Of a stretch of DNA of 64,000 nucleotides, positions 23,783 through 33,085 are shown in pieces. The notes below the pieces were generated by a model. That model worked only from the letters and a program-made list of their open reading frames with translations, had not been told where the DNA came from and made no database searches. This DNA comes from Pirellulales bacterium (GTDB lineage: Bacteria; Planctomycetota; Planctomycetia; Pirellulales; JAICIG01): positions 62,001 to 126,000 of the forward strand of contig JAICLL010000003.1 of the NCBI GenBank assembly GCA_025927475.1, read 5' to 3'. Position 1 is the first letter of the stretch. Every line of letters starts with the position of its first letter. Made by a program: the position numbers and the translations under genes.

Positions 23783-24529
23783 ATGGGCATTGACCTTCTT
23801 GACATCAACTTTCGTATCGAGCGAGCTTTTCATATCAATTTCTCCGCGGAAGAAATGGCCAGTCTCTTCCAGGACCAGGACATCATCGTTGGCGACCTGT
23901 ATGAGTTCATCCTGCAGAAGCTGCATTTGCACGACTTCGGGCGATACGATGTGCGGCTGAATGAGGGCCTTTGGTTGGAGATGCAATCCATGCTTCAGGC
24001 GGCGAGCGGAGCGCCTTTGGAGCAAATAGAACTCGGTCTCGCTCTGGAAGTTCTCTTTCCGCGCGAAACTCGCCGCGCCCAATGGAACGCGCTGCGCGAG
24101 ATATGCCCGCATAAGATTCGCGAGCTCGACTATTCGAGATTCATCCGCGTCTGCGGCTTTTTGCTGGCCGCGGGCGTGGTGGTGGTCGAGCACGGTCAAA
24201 TCTGGCAAATTCCCGGCGCCAAATGGTTCTGGCCGTTCTTAGGCTTGTTTGGCGTCTGGATGGTCAGCGAAACGTATCTGAAGGTGCTGAGCGTTTTCGC
24301 CCCGATGCGGAACTGTTTTCCCAAACGCATGAGGACGGTCAAAGACCTGTGCCGAAATGTGCTGTCGGCCAACTATGCCGAGATTTGCAAAACTTCCGCG
24401 AGCGCATTGGACGAACGCTGCTCGGCGGTTTGGGAACACTTGGTCGAGATCCTGGTTGACTCGCTTGGCGTCGAGCCCGGCGAAGTGACGTTTCGCAGCC
24501 GCCTGATAGCCGATCTCAATGCGTCATGA
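23783..24529 (+). CDS. Membrane protein with acyl-carrier-like segments at both ends
   Basis: The 248-residue protein starts with a segment like helices II-IV of an acyl carrier protein (MGIDLLDINFRIERAFHINF, then IIVGDLYEFILQKL). It ends with a segment like ACP helix I and its loop (VWEHLVEILVDSLGVEPGEV, then FRSRLIADLNAS). The phosphopantetheine Ser of the usual DSL motif is not present in either. Between them are a helical part with PRETRRAQWNALREICPH, two hydrophobic stretches (FIRVCGFLLAAGVVVVE, FWPFLGLFGVWMVSETYL) and a Cys-containing helical part. The upstream 62 codons of the open frame overlap other genes and are not used. Function unknown. Confidence 0.6.
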   Translation: MGIDLLDINFRIERAFHINFSAEEMASLFQDQDIIVGDLYEFILQKLHLHDFGRYDVRLNEGLWLEMQSMLQAASGAPLEQIELGLALEVLFPRETRRAQWNALREICPHKIRELDYSRFIRVCGFLLAAGVVVVEHGQIWQIPGAKWFWPFLGLFGVWMVSETYLKVLSVFAPMRNCFPKRMRTVKDLCRNVLSANYAEICKTSASALDERCSAVWEHLVEILVDSLGVEPGEVTFRSRLIADLNAS

Positions 24530-24622
24530 TGCGGCCGAGGGCAAATTCTTGCCGCGGTTGAAAGTTTTTAGTAAAGTCATTTGCTGCTTTATCCCATACC
24601 ATTCCTCGCGGGACCACCAACC

Positions 24623-26593
24623 ATGAAAGCCGCTCGTCATTGCATGCCGCTGGCCGGTTCGTTGTTCATCGTCGTGTTCTCGGGCCTTTGGGCGCTGGCC
24701 GCCGAGGCCGCCCCGCGCACCTGGACCGACAGCACGGGCAAACACAAGATGAAAGCCACCTTTGTCTCGCTCGACGACAGCAAGGTGACGCTCGAAAAGG
24801 ACGATGGCGAGACGATCGAAATCGATCTCAAAAAGCTCTCGAAGGCCGACCAGAAATATGTGGCCGACGCCGTCGCCGCAGCCGACGACAGCCCCTTTAA
24901 GAGCAAGACCGACAGCCCCTTCAAAGCCGCGCCGCCCAAAACCACACGGCCCAAAACCACACGGCCCAAAGCGACTCCGCCGCGCAAGAAGCCCGGCAGC
25001 CGCCAAGCCGCCAGCGCCGAACCGGCAAGCACCAGCGAGCCGCGCATCATCGAAGTCGATTACTCCAGCACCGCGCTGATTACGTTGGCCAACACCGAGA
25101 CCTGGCAGGTCGAGGCGCCGGAATTCAGCGACACATTCGCCAGCAAGCCAAAAACCGCGCCGCTGCCGACGAAAACCAATTTCTTCGAAGGACTCAAGGG
25201 CATCGCCGTCAATCCGGTGGCTGGCAAGGCCGCCGTCGCTTTCAATTTCGACCAGCCCAAGCCAACCGGATCGACCCGCGTGGTGCTGTGCGATCTGGCG
25301 ACCGGGAAAACCACCCCGCCGGCCAGCGCGGCCGTGCAGATGGTTCCGTTGGCCGTGCATGACGACGGCAAACAGATTGTTATGCGGCGCGACGAGTTTG
25401 GGTTTGGCAACCTCGACCGGTTGGAGCTTTGGACGTTGAAAGGCTCACGGCCCGAACGCGCAGTCTCGTGGATTCCTTATGCCGACGCCCAGCACGGCGG
25501 ACGCGACGTGATGTGGGCCGAGTTTCTCGACGAAAATCGCCTGGCCACCTCCAGCCGCGGCGGCAAAGTGGTCGTTTGGTCATTCCCCGACCTTGAGCCG
25601 CTCAGCTCGTTTACGCTGGCCGACGGCGCTGTGCCCGCACTCAGTCCCGATCGCACGCAAATCGCCTATTGCAACGGGAAGGAGGTCGGCATCTTCGACG
25701 TCACCAGCGGCGAAGTCATTGCGCAGCAGGCCACGCCCGAGAATCTCGTTTTTCCCAAAATGTTGTTCAGCCCGTCGGGAAAGAAGCTGGCCGCCGTGGG
25801 GCGCGACAAGCTGGTGGTTTGGGACGCCGCCAACGGAGGCATGGAACGCTCGATTTCGCTGGCCGGAATCATTGTGACCGAGGGCAGCGAGTTTCCCGAC
25901 GACAACTTCGTGCTGGTCAACGGGCACATCTTAATCGACCTGGAGAATCAACTGAAGCTCTGGACTTATGAGGGGCAGCAAAAAGTGGCTTGCCGCGGCG
26001 GTTGGGCGTTTCTCGGCGTCAGCGATGGCGAGCAGAAACCGGGCGCCTTGGTGGCCGCGCAGCTTCCCCACGCTGCCGCCAAGACCATGCTGAAGCAGGC
26101 GCTCACCCAGCCCGATCTGTTTGTGCTGCACTCGGGCAGCACGGTCAAGGTGAACGTGGACGGCGTGCCCGACTTTGCCGAGCGTGAGCGCGTTCGCAAA
26201 GCCCTGACCGACCGCCTGCAGACCATCGACTGCCAGGCCGGCGACAATGGCGCCATCGAGCTGGTCGCCACGATGGAAGGACCGAAAGACCGGCAGGTGC
26301 GCTACATGTTTGGCGGCGGAGATTACCAGGTGAAGGAATACATTGCGCGGCTGAAATTCGTCTATCAGGGCCAGACCGCTTGGGAGCGTTCGGGCTCGAA
26401 CGTGCCGGGCGTGATGACTCTCAAAAAGGGCGAAAACGTGGCCGACAAGCTGCGCGCCAGCGAAAAGCCCGACTATGGCTTCTTCGACCACGTGCTGCTG
26501 CCGAAGTTCTTGCAAAAGCCCGCCGCAGGCAAAGGCCCCGGCGGATCATTGACACTCGGTCAATCGTCGGTCACCACCGCCGGGCTGCGTTAA
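24623..26593 (+). CDS. Secreted SHD1-domain protein with beta-propeller-like repeats
   Basis: The 656-residue protein has a signal peptide (LFIVVFSGLWALAAEAA) and then an SLA1-homology-domain-1 (SHD1) segment: TWTDSTGKHKMKATFVSLDD followed by VTLEKDDGETIEIDLKKLSK. SHD1 is frequent in secreted planctomycete proteins. A Lys/Pro/Thr linker (about residues 100-140) leads to a WD40/propeller-like part (KVVVWSFPDLEPLSSFTLAD, KKLAAVGRDKLVVWDAANGG). The C-terminal 200 residues are mixed alpha/beta. The start at 24623 places the signal peptide at the very N-terminus. It stands alone; no partner is suggested. Confidence 0.82.
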   Translation: MKAARHCMPLAGSLFIVVFSGLWALAAEAAPRTWTDSTGKHKMKATFVSLDDSKVTLEKDDGETIEIDLKKLSKADQKYVADAVAAADDSPFKSKTDSPFKAAPPKTTRPKTTRPKATPPRKKPGSRQAASAEPASTSEPRIIEVDYSSTALITLANTETWQVEAPEFSDTFASKPKTAPLPTKTNFFEGLKGIAVNPVAGKAAVAFNFDQPKPTGSTRVVLCDLATGKTTPPASAAVQMVPLAVHDDGKQIVMRRDEFGFGNLDRLELWTLKGSRPERAVSWIPYADAQHGGRDVMWAEFLDENRLATSSRGGKVVVWSFPDLEPLSSFTLADGAVPALSPDRTQIAYCNGKEVGIFDVTSGEVIAQQATPENLVFPKMLFSPSGKKLAAVGRDKLVVWDAANGGMERSISLAGIIVTEGSEFPDDNFVLVNGHILIDLENQLKLWTYEGQQKVACRGGWAFLGVSDGEQKPGALVAAQLPHAAAKTMLKQALTQPDLFVLHSGSTVKVNVDGVPDFAERERVRKALTDRLQTIDCQAGDNGAIELVATMEGPKDRQVRYMFGGGDYQVKEYIARLKFVYQGQTAWERSGSNVPGVMTLKKGENVADKLRASEKPDYGFFDHVLLPKFLQKPAAGKGPGGSLTLGQSSVTTAGLR

Positions 26594-26670
26594 GCGCACG
26601 CCGACCCTGCTCGGTCTCCACATTAAAACTGGGAATTTGCGCGGGCTGTTTTTGCGCCGCCTTAACCGTC

Positions 26671-26706
26671 GGTGGCTGGGTCAGAGGCTTGCCGATGCCC
26701 CGGCTC
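26671..26706 (-). repeat. Dispersed element, family B, copy 2
   Basis: ggtggctgggtcagaggctt followed by gccgatgccccggct. It sits in the gap after the SHD1 gene. Confidence 0.6.
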
Positions 26707-26770
26707 GGTCCCGATCGGGCGTCGCTTCGGCCCTCGGTATCGCTTGGTCCCTGCCCCAGCCACCGGGCAG

Positions 26771-26812
26771 TGCCCAACTCGTTGTGCCCAACTCGTTGTG
26801 CCCAACTCGTTG
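26771..26812 (+). repeat. Three tandem 14-base units
   Basis: The unit tgcccaactcgttg is repeated three times without change, 26 bases from the end of the cupin gene. Confidence 0.85.
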
Positions 26813-26837
26813 TTAAAACCGATCGGACGCACCTGCG

Positions 26838-27164
26838 CTACTTCAGCAAAATCGTGACCAGCACCGAGGCGTCTTCGATGCCGCGCAAAGCGTGCGTGGC
26901 GCCGCCGCCCAGGTAGAGCATCTGCCCTTGGGCCAGGTGATGCTCGGTGCCGTCGGCGTCGAAAGCAATGCGGCCCTCGAGGCATTGCACGGTGATTTCG
27001 CCTTCGACGCGATGCGGCGGCAACAGCTTGCCGCCGGGCAGCACGATGCGAATCACTTCCAGCGAATCGGTCTTGACGAGAGTCTGCGTGCGGGTGTCCT
27101 TGAGTCGCTCTCCGAGCGGCCGCACGTCAATCACTTCGGCGGATAAGGCATGATGGATCGCCAT
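26838..27164 (-). CDS. Small single-domain cupin
   Basis: The 108-residue protein is one cupin barrel: motif 1 LPGGKLLPPHRVEGEITVQC, FE-type GRIAFDADG, and motif 2 LAQGQMLYLGGGATHALRGI. The His of PPH, the Glu of EGE and the His of THAL fit a metal site. Such proteins are often oxygenase-like or regulatory sensors; nothing more specific is visible. A strong AGGAGG lies nine bases before the ATG at 27164. A small gene (27190-27405) lies directly upstream in the same direction, so the two are probably co-transcribed. Confidence 0.82.
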   Translation of the reverse strand: MAIHHALSAEVIDVRPLGERLKDTRTQTLVKTDSLEVIRIVLPGGKLLPPHRVEGEITVQCLEGRIAFDADGTEHHLAQGQMLYLGGGATHALRGIEDASVLVTILLK

Positions 27165-27189
27165 GTTCTCGTTCCTCCTGGATCATGGG

Positions 27190-27405
27190 TCAGTTCATCG
27201 GCAAACCGGTGGTTTCCCACTTGGCCGGGCGGCCGGGCGGCGGCAACTCGACCCACACGGGACCACCACAGGAGCCGCAGTAGCGCAGTTCTTGGGCGCT
27301 TTGGCCGGGAAAAAACCCGCCATAGGCCGCCGCACGGGTCACGTCGCGATGTCCGTGAACCAGGCAATCCAACCGCCGCCGCGAGCGATCCCAATAGCGT
27401 GTCAT
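27190..27405 (-). CDS. Small zinc-ribbon-like protein
   Basis: The 71-residue protein has a Tyr/Arg-rich N-terminal half (MTRYWDRSRRRLDCLVHGHR) and one CxxC knuckle (LRYCGSCGGPVWVEL), so it could bind zinc alone or as a dimer. GGAGG six bases before the ATG supports translation. It is 25 bases upstream of the cupin gene. I do not recognise the family. Confidence 0.55.
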   Translation of the reverse strand: MTRYWDRSRRRLDCLVHGHRDVTRAAAYGGFFPGQSAQELRYCGSCGGPVWVELPPPGRPAKWETTGLPMN

Positions 27406-27633
27406 CGTTTCCCTCCGTTTGCTGCCCGCACTGCGGAACCGTTGCCACCGGGAGCATTTTGTGTGCCTCTGCCGGCTTCGGCCCGAATTATTTATCCGTC
27501 ACCTGGCGATGGGGCGGATGTAGAATAAAGCGGACGGCGCCGTTGCGCTCGTTGTAGGCCACTTTGACCTGGCCGAGATCGTCGGTCGGAAGGTTCCCAC
27601 ATGCTTGGCTTCAGGGTTCAGAATTCAAGGTTC

Positions 27634-30600
27634 ATGCCGTCGCGACCCAGATGGTTGGCGATCGTCTTGCTTTTGCTCGCGGCCCGCACCGGCGCCGCTG
27701 AGACCGCGCAGTCAAAAGCGCGTTTGGCTGCGTTTCAACCGCCGCCGGCCGCGAAGACGCCCGATGGCCTGAGCGGCCTGCATTGGACCTTCCGCGACAT
27801 CGAGATCAACTCGCTGCTGGCCCGGCTCAAACGGTTTGGTGTCGAAGTGCCGGTGCCCGTTTCGGGGCAAGTGACGGTGCGGCTTTCGGCGGGCGTCACC
27901 TCTTGGCGATCCATCCTCCGCACCAGCGCCTATCAGGTTGAAGGGCAAATCGAATCCGACAAGCTCACGGTCGCCGGATTCGATCTGCACCAATTCGCGG
28001 CGCAGATGGTTTACAACGATGGTGCGTTGCAGCTCACTAGCGTGCGGTTTGCGGTGCCCCGGCCCGGCGGCGGGCAAGGCACGGTTTCCGGCAGCGCACG
28101 TGTGCAAGTCCGCCCCCGCGGCGATCTGACCGCCAATGTTTCGATCGAGCGGATTCCGCTGTCCGAGTTGGCCGAGCTAGCGCCGCAGTTCGCCGGCATG
28201 ATCGCGGGCGACGCCGGCGGGCATGTCTCGGCCCAAGTCCCCATCGAAAAACTTCGCGACCTTTCGGCCTGGCAGGGTCAAGCGCATCTGACGCTCGAAC
28301 AGGTCGCTCTGCCGCGTTTGCCGCCGGCTGAGCTAGTTGCCGACGTGCGCCTCGCCGCCGGACAAGCCACGCTGAGCAATCTGACGGTCGAGCTCGAGCG
28401 ACTGCGGCTGACGGGCAGCGGCGCGCTGGCACTGGCCGCGCCGTTTGAATTCTCATCGCAATTGCGGCTGAACGCACCCGATCTTGCTTGGCTGGCTAAC
28501 TTCGATCCGCAGCTTCAACTTCCCTTGACGGTAGGCGGGCAACTGAGCGCCACCGCCGCGGTGACCGGCAAGATTCAATCGCGCGAGTTCCGTGCCCAAG
28601 GCACGCTCGCCGGACGCGGGCTCACGGCCGGCCCGCTGGGCATCGAGCGACTTCATGTGCCCTATGACCTGAGCGCGCAGTTGTTACAGTTGAATCCAAT
28701 CCAAGTGTCGCTCTATGGCGGGCACGTGGCGGCAAGCTTGAAGGTGCCGTTCGATTCCCACGGTGTGGCGGAGTTCGGTCTTCAATGGCGCGGACTTGAC
28801 GTCGGGGCGTTGGCCGCGGATGTGATTTCTGGGCCGGCCACAAGGGCCGGGGCTACCGCGCAAGCCGAACGCATCGCCGACGCGGGCTGGCAAGGACAAA
28901 GCTCGGGCAGCTTGCAATTGCGGGCGCCGCTCGATCGTTTGCGCGATCTCGATGTCTGGACGGGCCAGGGGCAATTCCGATTGCAAAACGGCGCGGCCTA
29001 TGGAATGACGCTGCCGCGGGCGTCGCTCGCCTTGCAAGTGGCCGACGGCGCCCTGCGGCTCGCTTCGATTTCGCTCAACTCATCGCTGGGGCAAGTGACC
29101 GGCTCGGCCCGCTTGAAACTGCAAACGCCGTTCGCGTTCGGGGCATCGCTCAGCATTGCCAACATCGATCTGGCGCAGGCCAACCGGCTGCCCGAGCGAA
29201 TTCGCCCGCCGCTGCGCGTGGCGGGTCGGGCCGGAGTTTCGGCCGATCTGCGCGGCACACTGCAACCAGTCACGTTCGCGGCGCGCGGCGCGGTGGCTGC
29301 CCGCCGTGTGCAAGCCGCGCAGGCCGTGCTCGACCGAGTCGATTTTAATTACGACTTGGGCGACCAAAAGGCGTCGCTCTCACAAATCGTCGTGATGGGC
29401 TATCAAGGCCGCCTGACCGGCTCGGTAGCCGTGGCAACATCCGCCGCGGCAGCCGCCACGCGCGAGGTTGTCCAAACGTCGTTTCAAGCTGCCGACGCCA
29501 ATGCTGCCGGCGTCGGTGCTGGCGACGCGACGGTCGCGCTCGCCTGGCAGCGAATGAACGTGGCCCGGCTGCTGGCCGATCTCAACGTGCTCGAATCTCT
29601 GCGCGGCGTGCGCGTCGAGGGTTGGTCGAAAGGCAATGTTAACGCGCAGGCGAGCGGCCCGCTTACCGACATCAAATCCTGGCAAGTGCAAAGCGATTTG
29701 CTGCTTTGGGCGGTGCGGCTCGATCAGTTGACGCTCCGCCGGGCGGCGCTGACGGCCCGAATGGCCGACGGAAACCTGACGCTCTCCAAGATCGAAGCCG
29801 ACGAAGGCCCAATGCGGCTGAACGCTTCGGCACACCTGGCACTTTCCGACGCGTCCGCTTTTGCCGCCAAAGTCAGTCTCCGCCGCGCCGATCTTGCGCT
29901 GTTGAATCGCCTGCCGCCGCGGCTGCGCCCGCCGATTGCCATCGTGGGAACGGCCAGCGTCGCCGCCGACGTGCAGGGCACACTCGACCCGCCCCAGCTC
30001 ACACAGGGAGACGTCGATGCGTCGCTAGCCGGACTCAGCGCGTTTGGCTGGACCGGAGCGAGCGCGCGGTTCCAATCGCGCGTCCGCAATGGGACGCTCG
30101 AAGTCACGCACTTCCGCGCTCGGCAAAGCCAAACCACTCTCGATGGCGCCGGCCGCGTTGGGCTGGCCGCTCCCTTCGATTATCAAGCCAGGCTGACCGT
30201 CAACGACGTCGATCTGGCGCGGGCCAACACGCTGCCCGAAGCAGTTCGCCCGCCCGTGCGGTTGGCCGGCGCCTTTGGCTTGGCCGCTTCGGTCGGCGGC
30301 ACGCTCGAACCGTTGATCGCGACCGGCAAAGCGACCTTCACGGCCCGCGATTTGGAAGCGGACGGCGCGAAGATCGACCGCGTGACGATCGAGCTGGCGG
30401 CCGACAAACACCGGCTCTCCGTATCGCGGCTTGCAATTCAACTTTACGGCGGCCAGATTAACGGCTCGGCCACCGTGCCGCTCGACCCCCAAGTCGCCGG
30501 GCAGATCGCAGTTTCTTGGAGCGAGATCGATCTCGGGCGGCTGGCCACTGACATCGCCCGCCCGCCGGTGCGCTTGAGCGGACCAGTCGGCGGAAAAATG

Positions 30601-32106
30601 GACGCCGAGATTCCCGCGGGCAAGTTGGCACAAATTGGGGCCTGGAACATCGACGCCCATTTCGATGCGCCGCAACTGACGGCCGACACCGTGGCGATCG
30701 GCCAATTGCAAGGGAGATTGACGTATCACGACGGCGTGGCGCGGTACGACGCGGCGGGAGAAGCATTGCGGGGCAAGCTACAACTTGCCGGCGTTTGGCA
30801 GCCGGTGACGACCGGCGACCGCCCCGATCTGAACGAAGGCCGACTGCAACTTACCAACGCGCGATTGGCTGCCTTGGGGCCGCTGCTGCGCGAGCGCGGC
30901 GCCGACGACACCCTGTCGGGCACGCTCAGCTTGAACGTCGATTACCGCCACGATCCCAACACCGGCCAGCCGCTCGGCTCGGGCGATCTGGCACTCAACA
31001 ACGTGCAATATGAAGGCATCGACCTGCTCGACGAGGTGCGCGGCCAGATCCGCATGCTGCCCGGCCAGATGGATGTGGCGAATGTCTCGGGCATGGTAGC
31101 CGGGGGCCAACTGTTGGGCTCGGCCACCGTCTTTTTGCGACCAGGACGTCGCAGCAGTTTTTTGCTGGCCATCGACGGCGCCCAGGCGGCCGACGTCCTC
31201 AGCCTCTGGCCGCGGCTGGCCGCGCAAACGCAGGGAACGATCGACGCCCAACTGCGCGGCTTTTTCGGCATGAGGCGAGCGGTTTTCATCAATGGCGCCG
31301 CCGCCGTTCGCCAAGGCAGACTCGATGGCATCGAGTTCAGCGGCGCCCGGCTACCGATTGCGGGAATGCTCGACCCGGCCAGCGGCACCGGGCAAATTCA
31401 TCTACACGGCGCTACCGCCCAGGTGGCGATGGGGCGAGTTGTCGGCGACTTCGACATCACGCTTACCAGCCTGGGCATCGACCTGAATGGCAAAGGCAAG
31501 CTTACCCGTGTTGATTTGCGAACGTTGCTGCGCCGAATGGGCGCCGCACGCCGGCTCGGCAGCGGCAAAATCAGCGGCAAATACACGCTTGGCGGACGCA
31601 ACGTGCGTTCGCTCCGCGATCTGACCGGCACGCTCGACGCCGACCTGACCAACGCTCAGGCCATGTCGTTCCCCGTATTTCAAAGCGTCTTGCCTTACCT
31701 GACGGGCGGTGTCTCCGGCTCGACCACGTTTAATTCCGGCGATGTGCGCGCGCGGCTGGCCGGCGGACTGATTCGGGTCGACGAATTTTCGCTGTCCAGC
31801 AACGCCACGCAGATCTATGCGCGTGGCACCGTTTCGCTGGCGGGACGGCTGAATCTGAACGTGACGGTCAACACCGGGCAATTCAGTCCCAGCACGCGGG
31901 CCGTCTCGCTGTTGGCTGCGCGGATCGCGCTCTTCACGGCGCCGCCGGTGGCCCTGTTGCTGGAGGCCAGTCAGTTCTTGTCGAATCAGGTGATCAATGT
32001 CGAAGTGACCGGCAACGTTCGCTCGCCGACGATCCGCATTCGCCCCCTGCCGCTGTTGGAGCAAGAGGTCATTCAGTTCTTCCTGCTGCAAACGCCGGGC
32101 GTGTGA
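27634..32106 (+). CDS. Giant AsmA/TamB-like envelope protein with internal repeats
   Basis: The 1490-residue protein starts with a membrane/signal segment (RWLAIVLLLLAARTGAAETA) and continues as a long series of beta-strand pairs, as in AsmA-like proteins that bridge inner and outer membrane and move phospholipids. At least four related repeats can be seen, each containing a LxxLPxxxRPPxxxxGxxxxxA segment (NRLPERIRPPLRVAGRAGVS; NRLPPRLRPPIAIVGTASVA; NTLPEAVRPPVRLAGAFGLA) followed by a LYGGxxxxS strand. The C-terminus (TVNTGQFSPSTRAVSLLAAR, SNQVINVEVTGNVRSPTIRI) resembles the AsmA/DUF3971 end. An in-frame ATG at 27601 adds 11 residues. Its last 38 bases overlap the convergent HTTM gene. Confidence 0.8.
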   Translation: MPSRPRWLAIVLLLLAARTGAAETAQSKARLAAFQPPPAAKTPDGLSGLHWTFRDIEINSLLARLKRFGVEVPVPVSGQVTVRLSAGVTSWRSILRTSAYQVEGQIESDKLTVAGFDLHQFAAQMVYNDGALQLTSVRFAVPRPGGGQGTVSGSARVQVRPRGDLTANVSIERIPLSELAELAPQFAGMIAGDAGGHVSAQVPIEKLRDLSAWQGQAHLTLEQVALPRLPPAELVADVRLAAGQATLSNLTVELERLRLTGSGALALAAPFEFSSQLRLNAPDLAWLANFDPQLQLPLTVGGQLSATAAVTGKIQSREFRAQGTLAGRGLTAGPLGIERLHVPYDLSAQLLQLNPIQVSLYGGHVAASLKVPFDSHGVAEFGLQWRGLDVGALAADVISGPATRAGATAQAERIADAGWQGQSSGSLQLRAPLDRLRDLDVWTGQGQFRLQNGAAYGMTLPRASLALQVADGALRLASISLNSSLGQVTGSARLKLQTPFAFGASLSIANIDLAQANRLPERIRPPLRVAGRAGVSADLRGTLQPVTFAARGAVAARRVQAAQAVLDRVDFNYDLGDQKASLSQIVVMGYQGRLTGSVAVATSAAAAATREVVQTSFQAADANAAGVGAGDATVALAWQRMNVARLLADLNVLESLRGVRVEGWSKGNVNAQASGPLTDIKSWQVQSDLLLWAVRLDQLTLRRAALTARMADGNLTLSKIEADEGPMRLNASAHLALSDASAFAAKVSLRRADLALLNRLPPRLRPPIAIVGTASVAADVQGTLDPPQLTQGDVDASLAGLSAFGWTGASARFQSRVRNGTLEVTHFRARQSQTTLDGAGRVGLAAPFDYQARLTVNDVDLARANTLPEAVRPPVRLAGAFGLAASVGGTLEPLIATGKATFTARDLEADGAKIDRVTIELAADKHRLSVSRLAIQLYGGQINGSATVPLDPQVAGQIAVSWSEIDLGRLATDIARPPVRLSGPVGGKMDAEIPAGKLAQIGAWNIDAHFDAPQLTADTVAIGQLQGRLTYHDGVARYDAAGEALRGKLQLAGVWQPVTTGDRPDLNEGRLQLTNARLAALGPLLRERGADDTLSGTLSLNVDYRHDPNTGQPLGSGDLALNNVQYEGIDLLDEVRGQIRMLPGQMDVANVSGMVAGGQLLGSATVFLRPGRRSSFLLAIDGAQAADVLSLWPRLAAQTQGTIDAQLRGFFGMRRAVFINGAAAVRQGRLDGIEFSGARLPIAGMLDPASGTGQIHLHGATAQVAMGRVVGDFDITLTSLGIDLNGKGKLTRVDLRTLLRRMGAARRLGSGKISGKYTLGGRNVRSLRDLTGTLDADLTNAQAMSFPVFQSVLPYLTGGVSGSTTFNSGDVRARLAGGLIRVDEFSLSSNATQIYARGTVSLAGRLNLNVTVNTGQFSPSTRAVSLLAARIALFTAPPVALLLEASQFLSNQVINVEVTGNVRSPTIRIRPLPLLEQEVIQFFLLQTPGV

Positions 32107-33085
32107 GCGCAGCCAGCCGCACCTGCGGCACGAAGGCCAGGCTGGCGATCACCATCAGCAGGGCGAAGTCCAACATGCCAGTCACCGGCGCAAGCGACGC
32201 CCACATGATGGCGTTTATCACGAGCAGCAGCGGGCGGGCCAGGCGATGCCAGACGAGAATCGGAAACGCTCCCTGCCAGAGAACCACCAGGTAAGTCCAC
32301 AGAGAAATGAGATAAGGATAGGCGTGCAGCCAGGTCAGGTCGATCAGCCGCGACTCGCTGCGCGCGATCAACAGCCACACGGCGAGGCCCTCCCACCATA
32401 CCGGACTCGAAAGCTTGCCGATGGCCATCAAGGCGTACACGACGGCCAGGTGTACCTGAATGAGGCGCAGCGAAACGTTCGCGGCGGCGCTCGTTTCGCC
32501 ACCCGTCCTGCCGGCAACTGCCGAGCGCCGTCGCTGGGCGAGCCAGCGATCGAGCGACCACGCTCTGCCCGCCGGACCGAGACACAGATAGAACACGACG
32601 AATGCCAGAATCGGTTCGACTTGCGCTGTAACAACCGGACCGCGATGAAGGTAGGAGAGCAGCACCACGAGCGCCAGCACCGACGTAACGCGCGTGAAGA
32701 GACCGACGGCGAACAGCAACGCGATCGCCAGCGCCGCCGCATGGCCCGCCCGCAGTTCGTTGGGCGTGTGCAGCAGGTTAAGGAACGACCAGCGGTGGGG
32801 GCGCGGCAGCGATTCGCGCACCTGCTGGGCGATCACCTGAGGCAGACTGCCATTGCGGGCGGGCGTTTCCAGGTTTCCGAGCGTTGCTTGCGGCGCCAGG
32901 CCATTGGGACCGAAGTAAGGAACCAGATCGGGCGTGAACGTCGCCAACCAATAGGCAAGCACCATTCCCGTGCCCAGGCGCACGGCGCCTAGCGTCGAGA
33001 CATCGGCGGGCGTGAACCAGAAGCGGTTCCAGCCGGCGCCGAACGCATGAATGAGCGTGCGCAGGTAATCGCCGACAGCCGTCAT
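32069..33085 (-). CDS. HTTM-type (vitamin K gamma-carboxylase-like) membrane protein
   Basis: The 338-residue protein has about seven to eight hydrophobic segments and the HTTM pattern of bacterial VKGC-like proteins: WNRFWFTPADVSTLGAVRLG at the N-terminus, HRWSFLNLLHTPNELR, LSYLHRGPVVTAQVEPILAF, RLIQVHLAVVYALMAIGKLS followed by SPVWWEGLAVW. Human VKGC uses a Lys as catalytic base in the MIGKLS-like region, and the Lys of AIGKLS is in the same place; activity here is unproven. Its ATG overlaps the stop of the upstream gene at 33082-33774 (ATGA), so the two are translationally coupled. Confidence 0.8.
   Translation of the reverse strand: MTAVGDYLRTLIHAFGAGWNRFWFTPADVSTLGAVRLGTGMVLAYWLATFTPDLVPYFGPNGLAPQATLGNLETPARNGSLPQVIAQQVRESLPRPHRWSFLNLLHTPNELRAGHAAALAIALLFAVGLFTRVTSVLALVVLLSYLHRGPVVTAQVEPILAFVVFYLCLGPAGRAWSLDRWLAQRRRSAVAGRTGGETSAAANVSLRLIQVHLAVVYALMAIGKLSSPVWWEGLAVWLLIARSESRLIDLTWLHAYPYLISLWTYLVVLWQGAFPILVWHRLARPLLLVINAIMWASLAPVTGMLDFALLMVIASLAFVPQVRLAALTRPAFAAGRTE

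Noticed and set aside
24581..24622. Upstream start for the SHD1 protein
   Set aside because: It would put 14 residues before the signal peptide; the ATG at 24623 is better.
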